This document shows positions 58,661 to 64,000 of a stretch of DNA of 64,000 bases, piece by piece. The stretch covers positions 1 to 64,000 of IMG/VR virus record IMGVR_UViG_3300008110_004617; one strand, written 5' to 3'. The translations under genes and the position numbers were made by a program. The DNA comes from a virus. The notes beneath the pieces are model-generated. The model was not told the origin of the DNA, did not search any database, and was given only the letters and a program-made list of their open reading frames with translations. Within the stretch, counting starts at the first letter, position 1; every line of letters begins with the position of its first letter.

Positions 58661-61600
58661 ATGACAGAATTTTTATCAGGAATGAATTTATCAGGTAAAG
58701 TAAAAAAGACACCTCCTACAGAAGTGTCTCCGGATAGATACAAGTATATTAAACTTTCTGAAACAGAACCAGATCTCGGTGTTCCAGAAGCAAATAACTA
58801 TGTTCTTGCGTCTGATACAGAAGGAAATCGCTTTTGGTTAGAGACGAGTGGAGTTCAAGGAACAACTGGCCTTCAAGGTGAGCAAGGTACGCAAGGAGTT
58901 GAAGGATCTCAGGGTACACAGGGTACTCTTGGTATACAAGGCGAACAAGGTACACAGGGATCTCAAGGCACGCAAGGTCTACGGGGAGACCAAGGTCTTC
59001 AGGGTACTCTTGGTATACAAGGTGAGCAAGGTACACAAGGATCTCAGGGTGCACAGGGTACTTTTGGTATACAAGGTACGGATGGCAACTTTGGCGGGGC
59101 ATCGTTTGATTACACCTATAGCACTTCCATTATTCAATCTGACCCAGGCACCGGAAGATTAAAGTTCAATGATGCAGACATAACGACTGCAATTAGAATG
59201 TTCATCGATGACACAGATGACAACGGTATTGATATTCAATCATTTTTAAGAACAATCGATGATTCTACTTCAACGATTAAAGGACACTTTAGAGTATCTA
59301 ACAGAACTGCGTCTCAACGATTCGCTCTCTATACAATTTCATCTATATCAGAAGAAGCAGGGTTTTTCTTAGTTAACTGTGGGTATGTATCTGGGTCAGT
59401 TAATAACTTTAATGATAACGAAGATATTATCATTACATTTGCTAGAACTGGAGATATTGGAGATATTGGACCACAGGGCGTGCAAGGTGCGCAAGGTGTT
59501 CAGGGAACTCGGGGTCTTCAAGGCGAACAAGGTCTTCAAGGAACGCAGGGCACTCAAGGTTTCCAAGGTACTACTGGGCCACAAGGCGTTCAAGGCACAA
59601 CCGGAACTCAAGGAACGACTGGAACCCAAGGTACTATTGGAACACAAGGTCTTCAGGGAACACAAGGTACCCAGGGTACTACTGGTACACAAGGTACAAC
59701 TGGGACGCAGGGAAATAATGGATCGCAAGGTCTACAAGGAACACAGGGTGAACAGGGAACCCAAGGCGAACAAGGTATTCAAGGTACTCAGGGAACCCAA
59801 GGCGAACAAGGTATTCAAGGTATTACCGGGACGCAGGGTTTTCAAGGAACATCTGGATTTCAGGGAATTCAGGGAACCGCGGCCATAGACGGAGCAGAAG
59901 GTTCTCAGGGTACGCAAGGTCTCCAGGGTACACAAGGAACTGTCGGATCTCAGGGTCTCCAAGGCGAACAGGGCACTACTGGAACACAGGGTTTTCAAGG
60001 CACGCAAGGTCTTCAAGGAGAACAGGGAACACAAGGACTCCAAGGCAATCAAGGTGAACAAGGACTTCAGGGAACTCAGGGTGAACAAGGACTCCAAGGC
60101 AATCAAGGTGAACAAGGACTTCAGGGAACTCAAGGTACCCAAGGTATCCAAGGCGAACAAGGTACTCAAGGTACTCAAGGTCTTCAAGGCGAGCAGGGTA
60201 CTCAAGGTCTTCAAGGCGAACAAGGTACTCAAGGTCTTCAAGGCGAGCAGGGAACTCAGGGAACACAAGGTCTTCAAGGTACTCAAGGTGAGCAGGGCAC
60301 TCAAGGAACACAAGGTCTTCAGGGAACGCAGGGAACTCAAGGCACGCAAGGTACTCAAGGTCTTCAAGGCGAACAAGGTATTCAAGGTCTCCAAGGCATC
60401 GAGCTCGTATTAAATTATATTGGATCATGGGTGCAGGCTAGCTATGTAAAAGATACTGTTGCTGTAAGCACGGTTGATGGTAACACTTATGTATCAAAGC
60501 AAGTCATCACGTCTGTTTATCAGGACCCTGCGGTTAATACTACTGAATGGGAACTATTTGTTCTACAAGGAACTCAGGGTCTTCAAGGTGAGCAGGGAAC
60601 TCAGGGTCTTCAAGGTGAGCAGGGAACTCAGGGTCTTCAAGGTGAGCAGGGAACTCAGGGTCTTCAGGGTGAGCAGGGAACTCAGGGTCTTCAGGGTGAG
60701 CAAGGTACACAAGGACTTCAGGGTGAGCAGGGAACTCAGGGTCTGCAGGGTGAGCAAGGTACACAAGGACTTCAGGGTGAGCAAGGTACACAAGGACTTC
60801 AGGGTGAGCAGGGAACTCAGGGTCTGCAGGGAGATCAAGGTCTTCAAGGTAATTTTGGTATACAAGGTATACAAGGATCTACCGCAGGAGATGCTGCAAC
60901 TCTAGACGGATTGGATAGTCTTCAATTCGTAAGATCCGATGTTAGCACCACGATGACCGGTGGTTTCTTAACTCTTGCACAAGATCCATCTGGTAATCTA
61001 CAAGCCGTCACAAAACAGTATGTAGATACACTAGTATCTGCGGCTATACATTATCACGACCCAGTTAGAGTAGAGTCACCAATCTCTCTTAATGCTATTT
61101 ATGATAACGGAATATCAGGAGTTGGCGCTACATTAACGAATGGCGGAACTCAGCTAGGTCTTATTATAGATGGAATTACGCTAAGTACTGACAACCGTGT
61201 TCTTTTATATCAACAAGCTAACACGGCTCATAACGGCGTGTATACAGTCACAGATACTGGTTCTGCAAATACTGATTGGGTTCTTACTCGTTCAACCGAT
61301 ACAGATTCTTACAGCCCAAGCGATTCTGGAAGTATAGGTAGAGGCGACGCGTTTTACGTCCTAGAAGGTAACACCGGAGCCGGCGAACTCTATGTACTGA
61401 CCACAGAAGGAGTCATTACATTTGGAAGCACTGGCATAAACTTCTCACAGATAAGCTCTTCACAGATTTACAAAGCAGGCGCTGGATTAGAACTCAATGG
61501 TGTTGAGTTTTCTATTAATCCAGATGCGAATATTATAGTAAGTGGAGTTACAATACAAAGTATAGGACCTGTAATAAACTCAAGCGGTACGTGGGTTGGA

Positions 61601-61867
61601 GATCCAACTAATTTACAGGGAGCTCAGGGTACAACCGGATCGCAAGGTCTTCAAGGATCTCAAGGTACGGCTGCTGTAGACGGATTAGACGGTGCTCAAG
61701 GTCTTCAGGGAACTCAAGGCACGACTGGATCACAAGGAACAACAGGAACTCAGGGAGTTCAAGGAACTACTGGATCTCAAGGTCTTCAGGGATCACAAGG
61801 AACTCAGGGTGAACAAGGTATTCAAGGAACTCAAGGTACTACTGGATCTCAAGGTACTACTGGATAA
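58661..61867 (+). CDS. Collagen-like tail fibre, module 2, N-terminal part
   Basis: A 1068-aa protein. After a 65-residue N-terminus (SPDRYKYIKLSETEPDLGVPEANNYVLASDTEGNRFWLE) it alternates Gly-X-Y rods with globular inserts: about 145-270 (ASFDYTYSTSIIQSDPGTGRLKFND...), about 583-630 (LNYIGSWVQASYVKDTVAVSTVDGNTYVS..., like a small carbohydrate-binding module) and about 745-985 (LTLAQDPSGNLQAVTKQYVDTL..., a fibre domain). It stops in the middle of a rod at GSQGTTG-TAA. The same rod resumes at once in another frame (61867-63576), so this gene is broken or frameshifted. Confidence 0.8.
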   Translation: MTEFLSGMNLSGKVKKTPPTEVSPDRYKYIKLSETEPDLGVPEANNYVLASDTEGNRFWLETSGVQGTTGLQGEQGTQGVEGSQGTQGTLGIQGEQGTQGSQGTQGLRGDQGLQGTLGIQGEQGTQGSQGAQGTFGIQGTDGNFGGASFDYTYSTSIIQSDPGTGRLKFNDADITTAIRMFIDDTDDNGIDIQSFLRTIDDSTSTIKGHFRVSNRTASQRFALYTISSISEEAGFFLVNCGYVSGSVNNFNDNEDIIITFARTGDIGDIGPQGVQGAQGVQGTRGLQGEQGLQGTQGTQGFQGTTGPQGVQGTTGTQGTTGTQGTIGTQGLQGTQGTQGTTGTQGTTGTQGNNGSQGLQGTQGEQGTQGEQGIQGTQGTQGEQGIQGITGTQGFQGTSGFQGIQGTAAIDGAEGSQGTQGLQGTQGTVGSQGLQGEQGTTGTQGFQGTQGLQGEQGTQGLQGNQGEQGLQGTQGEQGLQGNQGEQGLQGTQGTQGIQGEQGTQGTQGLQGEQGTQGLQGEQGTQGLQGEQGTQGTQGLQGTQGEQGTQGTQGLQGTQGTQGTQGTQGLQGEQGIQGLQGIELVLNYIGSWVQASYVKDTVAVSTVDGNTYVSKQVITSVYQDPAVNTTEWELFVLQGTQGLQGEQGTQGLQGEQGTQGLQGEQGTQGLQGEQGTQGLQGEQGTQGLQGEQGTQGLQGEQGTQGLQGEQGTQGLQGEQGTQGLQGDQGLQGNFGIQGIQGSTAGDAATLDGLDSLQFVRSDVSTTMTGGFLTLAQDPSGNLQAVTKQYVDTLVSAAIHYHDPVRVESPISLNAIYDNGISGVGATLTNGGTQLGLIIDGITLSTDNRVLLYQQANTAHNGVYTVTDTGSANTDWVLTRSTDTDSYSPSDSGSIGRGDAFYVLEGNTGAGELYVLTTEGVITFGSTGINFSQISSSQIYKAGAGLELNGVEFSINPDANIIVSGVTIQSIGPVINSSGTWVGDPTNLQGAQGTTGSQGLQGSQGTAAVDGLDGAQGLQGTQGTTGSQGTTGTQGVQGTTGSQGLQGSQGTQGEQGIQGTQGTTGSQGTTG
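60570..60842 (+). repeat. 27-nt tandem repeats inside the collagen-like rod
   Basis: About nine near-identical 27-nt units coding for GTQGLQGEQ (for example GGTCTTCAGGGTGAGCAGGG within each), ending at the imperfect LQGDQGLQG. Nearly identical units recur at 62160-62400. Such tracts allow slippage and change rod length. Confidence 0.8.
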
Positions 61868-63576
61868 CTCAGGGAACTACAGGATCTCAAGGTATTCAGG
61901 GAACGCAAGGTACAACTGGATCTCAAGGTACGACTGGATCTCAAGGAACTCAAGGACTTCAGGGTGAGCAGGGAACACAAGGTACAACTGGTATTCAAGG
62001 TACTACCGGTGCGCAAGGTACAACTGGATCTCAAGGTCTTCAGGGAACACAGGGAACTACAGGATCTCAAGGTCTTCAGGGAACACAGGGAACTACAGGA
62101 ACACAAGGTACGACTGGAACTCAGGGAACTACAGGAACTCAGGGAACTACAGGATCTCAAGGTCTTCAGGGAACACAGGGAACTCAGGGTCTTCAAGGTG
62201 AGCAGGGAACTCAGGGTCTTCAGGGTGAGCAGGGAACTCAGGGTCTTCAGGGAACACAGGGAACTCAGGGTCTTCAAGGTACACAAGGAACTCAGGGTCT
62301 TCAAGGTACACAAGGAACTCAGGGTCTTCAGGGTGAGCAGGGAACTCAGGGTCTTCAGGGTGAGCAGGGAACTCAGGGTCTTCAAGGTGAGCAGGGAACT
62401 CAGGGGGCAACTGGTACACAAGGTACAACTGGTACACAAGGTACAACTGGTACACAAGGAACAACCGGTACCCAAGGAACTACTGGATCGCAAGGTATTC
62501 AAGGAACTACCGGAACTCAAGGAACAATCGGTACACAAGGAACAACCGGTACCCAAGGAACTACTGGATCGCAAGGTATTCAAGGAATTACTGGAACTCA
62601 GGGTACTACCGGTACACAAGGCACGACTGGAACTCAGGGAACTACAGGAACGCAAGGAACAACCGGTACCCAAGGAACAACAGGAACGCAAGGTGCTACT
62701 GGATCGCAAGGTCTTCAAGGTACGACTGGATCGCAAGGTATTCAAGGAACTACCGGAACTCAAGGAACGTCTGGGACTGGTGCACAAGGTATTTCAGGTG
62801 GATCTACTAGTTGGATCTTAAGAACTACCAATTACACTGCGGTTTCTGGTGATAGAATACTCACGAACACGGCCGGCGGAACATTTACAATTACACTCCC
62901 AGCTACACCCGCCACAGGAGCGTTCGTTGTAATCGCTGACGCTAACGATTGGTCAGCTATAAATCTAACGGTCGCAAGAAACGGAAGCACTATCGAAGGC
63001 ATAGCTGATGATATTACAATGGACGTTAAAGGCTTTTCTGTAGAGTTTGCTTATGACGGTACAACTTGGGAAATATTTACTGCGATTGGTCTTCAAGGAG
63101 CGCAAGGTACAACCGGCTCACAGGGTATACAAGGTCCTACCGGCCCATCTACTACGATCAACGCGGTTGACGTATCAGATGACGATACAGTTTTCCCGGT
63201 GTTTGTAACAGCCGCTGGTTCAAATCAACTCGCAGAAGTTTCTACGACTAGACTATATTTCAATCCTTCGACCGGAGATCTGTCGGCAACTAACTTTAAC
63301 TCACTTTCAGACGTAACATTTAAAGAAAACTTTAAGTCTATCGATAACAGCTTTGATATTCTAGAACAAATAAATACGTATAGTTTCGATTGGAAAGATA
63401 ACAAGACAAAGAGCTACGGTGTGATTGCGCAAGAACTAGAAAAGATCATGCCAGAGCTTGTAAAAACAAACGGAAGTGGTTTAAAGACAGTTACATATAC
63501 TCCACTTATTGCAATCTTGATTGAAGCAGTTAAGAAACTAAAAGCTGACGTAGAAAACATAAAGAGAGATAACTAA
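61867..63576 (+). CDS. Collagen-like fibre, module 2, C-terminal part with S74 chaperone (out of frame with its N-terminal part)
   Basis: An open frame of 569 residues without a start codon before 63019, continuing the Gly-X-Y rod directly after the TAA at 61865-61867. The rod runs to about 62790, then a tip domain (WILRTTNYTAVSGDRILTN...GSTIEGIADDITMDV...YDGTTWEIF), a short rod and the S74 chaperone: FNSLSDVTFKENFKSIDNSFDIL, KSYGVIAQELEKIMPELV and PLIAILIEAVKKLKADVENI. The join reads GGA-TA-ACTCAG, an apparent 2-nt insertion relative to the repeat. Full fibre synthesis would need a frameshift, unless this is a sequencing or assembly error in the repeat. Confidence 0.7.
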   Translation, partial: TQGTTGSQGIQGTQGTTGSQGTTGSQGTQGLQGEQGTQGTTGIQGTTGAQGTTGSQGLQGTQGTTGSQGLQGTQGTTGTQGTTGTQGTTGTQGTTGSQGLQGTQGTQGLQGEQGTQGLQGEQGTQGLQGTQGTQGLQGTQGTQGLQGTQGTQGLQGEQGTQGLQGEQGTQGLQGEQGTQGATGTQGTTGTQGTTGTQGTTGTQGTTGSQGIQGTTGTQGTIGTQGTTGTQGTTGSQGIQGITGTQGTTGTQGTTGTQGTTGTQGTTGTQGTTGTQGATGSQGLQGTTGSQGIQGTTGTQGTSGTGAQGISGGSTSWILRTTNYTAVSGDRILTNTAGGTFTITLPATPATGAFVVIADANDWSAINLTVARNGSTIEGIADDITMDVKGFSVEFAYDGTTWEIFTAIGLQGAQGTTGSQGIQGPTGPSTTINAVDVSDDDTVFPVFVTAAGSNQLAEVSTTRLYFNPSTGDLSATNFNSLSDVTFKENFKSIDNSFDILEQINTYSFDWKDNKTKSYGVIAQELEKIMPELVKTNGSGLKTVTYTPLIAILIEAVKKLKADVENIKRDN

Positions 63577-63962
63577 TGCCAATATCACTAAAAAATGCTA
63601 TTTCTCCTAACGTTGGTGTTGTTAAATCCTGGGTAAAAATAACAAGTAACTACACGGCGCTGAATGGTGATAAACTCATTGCTGATACGTCGGCCGGGTC
63701 CTTTACGGTGACTATGCCATTTTCACCTTCTCCTGGGCATGCCGTGCAGATTACCGACGGTGGAAGTTGGCTAATAAATAACTTGCTAGTTAACTTTAAC
63801 GGCGCGACTATCGAAGGCATAAATGATACACTGTCTGTTAACATACCACAAACAACCGTAGAGTTTGTTTATGACGGCACTACATGGCAATTTATTTCAA
63901 ATATTGGTGCGAGAGGCTCTAGCGATGAAGCTGCAGCTTTCGCTATAGCATTAGGATTCTAA
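63576..63962 (+). CDS. Small fibre-tip domain protein
   Basis: A 128-aa protein that is essentially one copy of the tip domain found in the preceding fibre: ITSNYTALNGDKLIADTSAGSFTVTMPFSPSPGHAVQITDG, GATIEGINDTLSVNI and VEFVYDGTTWQF, ending in GARGSSDEAAAFAIALGF. Its ATG overlaps the preceding stop (TAATG). Possibly a separately encoded fibre tip or spare adhesin. Confidence 0.72.
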   Translation: MPISLKNAISPNVGVVKSWVKITSNYTALNGDKLIADTSAGSFTVTMPFSPSPGHAVQITDGGSWLINNLLVNFNGATIEGINDTLSVNIPQTTVEFVYDGTTWQFISNIGARGSSDEAAAFAIALGF

Positions 63963-63972
63963 AGGAAAAATT

Positions 63973-64000
63973 ATGGGTAAGAAGATTATAAGAGATTACG
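63973..64000 (+). CDS. Start of a further gene (truncated by window edge)
   Basis: ATG with AAAGGA upstream (63961-63966) begins MGKKIIRDY before the window ends. Too short to identify. Confidence 0.5.

Noticed and set aside
61849-62787. Long minus-strand frames (Leu/Ser/Thr-rich) opposite both collagen genes, also at 34806-35651 and 59732-60394
   Set aside because: Antisense shadows of low-complexity repeats with no stop codons by composition; no ribosome-binding sites or domains.
61964-62821. 285-codon + strand frame over the second half of collagen gene 2
   Set aside because: Out-of-frame reading of the repeat. The frame that continues the Gly-X-Y rod and leads into the S74 domain is 61867-63576.

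Overview
The window is part of the genome of a T4-like contractile-tailed phage (myovirus). It resembles the cyanophage/marine branch of the T4 superfamily more than coliphage T4. The evidence is a recognisable T4 set: sliding clamp gp45, clamp loader gp44/gp62, RegA, DexA exonuclease, head-completion gp4, and the baseplate proteins gp26, gp48, gp53, gp27, gp5, gp25, gp6 and gp8. Several exact copies of the T4 late-promoter octamer TATAAATA are present. Marine-type features are the small Hsp20, the large adhesin-rich fibre region and the sulfotransferase/methyltransferase/glycosyltransferase cassette. The host should be a Gram-negative bacterium, because the tail carries two peptidoglycan hydrolases and the sugar cassette includes three enzymes of ADP-heptose (LPS inner core) synthesis. 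The sequence does not show which host. No tRNA, CRISPR, integrase or reverse transcriptase was seen.

Layout. Positions 1-5.8 kb (+): replication and early genes: end of a C5 cytosine methyltransferase, dexA, a glycosyltransferase, gp45 behind a near-consensus sigma70 promoter, gp44, a zinc-ribbon protein, gp62, regA, a dUTPase-like protein and small proteins, closed by a terminator; hsp20 follows. Positions 6.2-10.9 kb (-): gp4, a conserved protein, a tube-like protein, gp26, a 55-codon overlapping ORF and a tape-measure gene. Positions 10.9-28.9 kb (+): the baseplate operon gp48-53-orf-27-5-M15 peptidase-25-6-7-8-giant DUF4815-type protein. Positions 28.9-36.1 kb: fibre module 1 (S74 fibre, beta-helix protein, 154-aa protein, collagen-like fibre, detached S74 chaperone, fibre-tip remnant). 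Positions 36.1-44.9 kb: six tandem RCC1-type seven-bladed propeller genes, split 3+3 by one DUF4376-like gene. Positions 45-55.8 kb: fifteen tightly overlapping sugar and surface-modification genes. Positions 55.9-64 kb: fibre module 2, a second copy of the beta-helix/154-aa/collagen-S74 arrangement.

How it fits together. The central baseplate and tape-measure genes build the tail. The collagen-like rods and beta-helix proteins probably form fibres, and the propellers are good candidates for interchangeable receptor-binding heads. Their 42 blades share long identical DNA but differ in short surface-loop motifs, and identical loop DNA sits at different blade positions in neighbouring genes, which suggests diversification by recombination. 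The sugar cassette lies between the two fibre modules and encodes an apparent partial ADP-heptose pathway (separate HldE kinase and adenylyltransferase, HldD epimerase) with GT9-type transferases. It could alter host LPS or decorate the virion.

The most notable observations are the propeller array, the heptose pathway, a likely programmed -1 frameshift at the end of gp26 just upstream of the tape measure, a perfect hairpin with a late promoter in its loop abutting a start codon, and frame breaks that detach the S74 chaperone from the collagen rod in both fibre modules.
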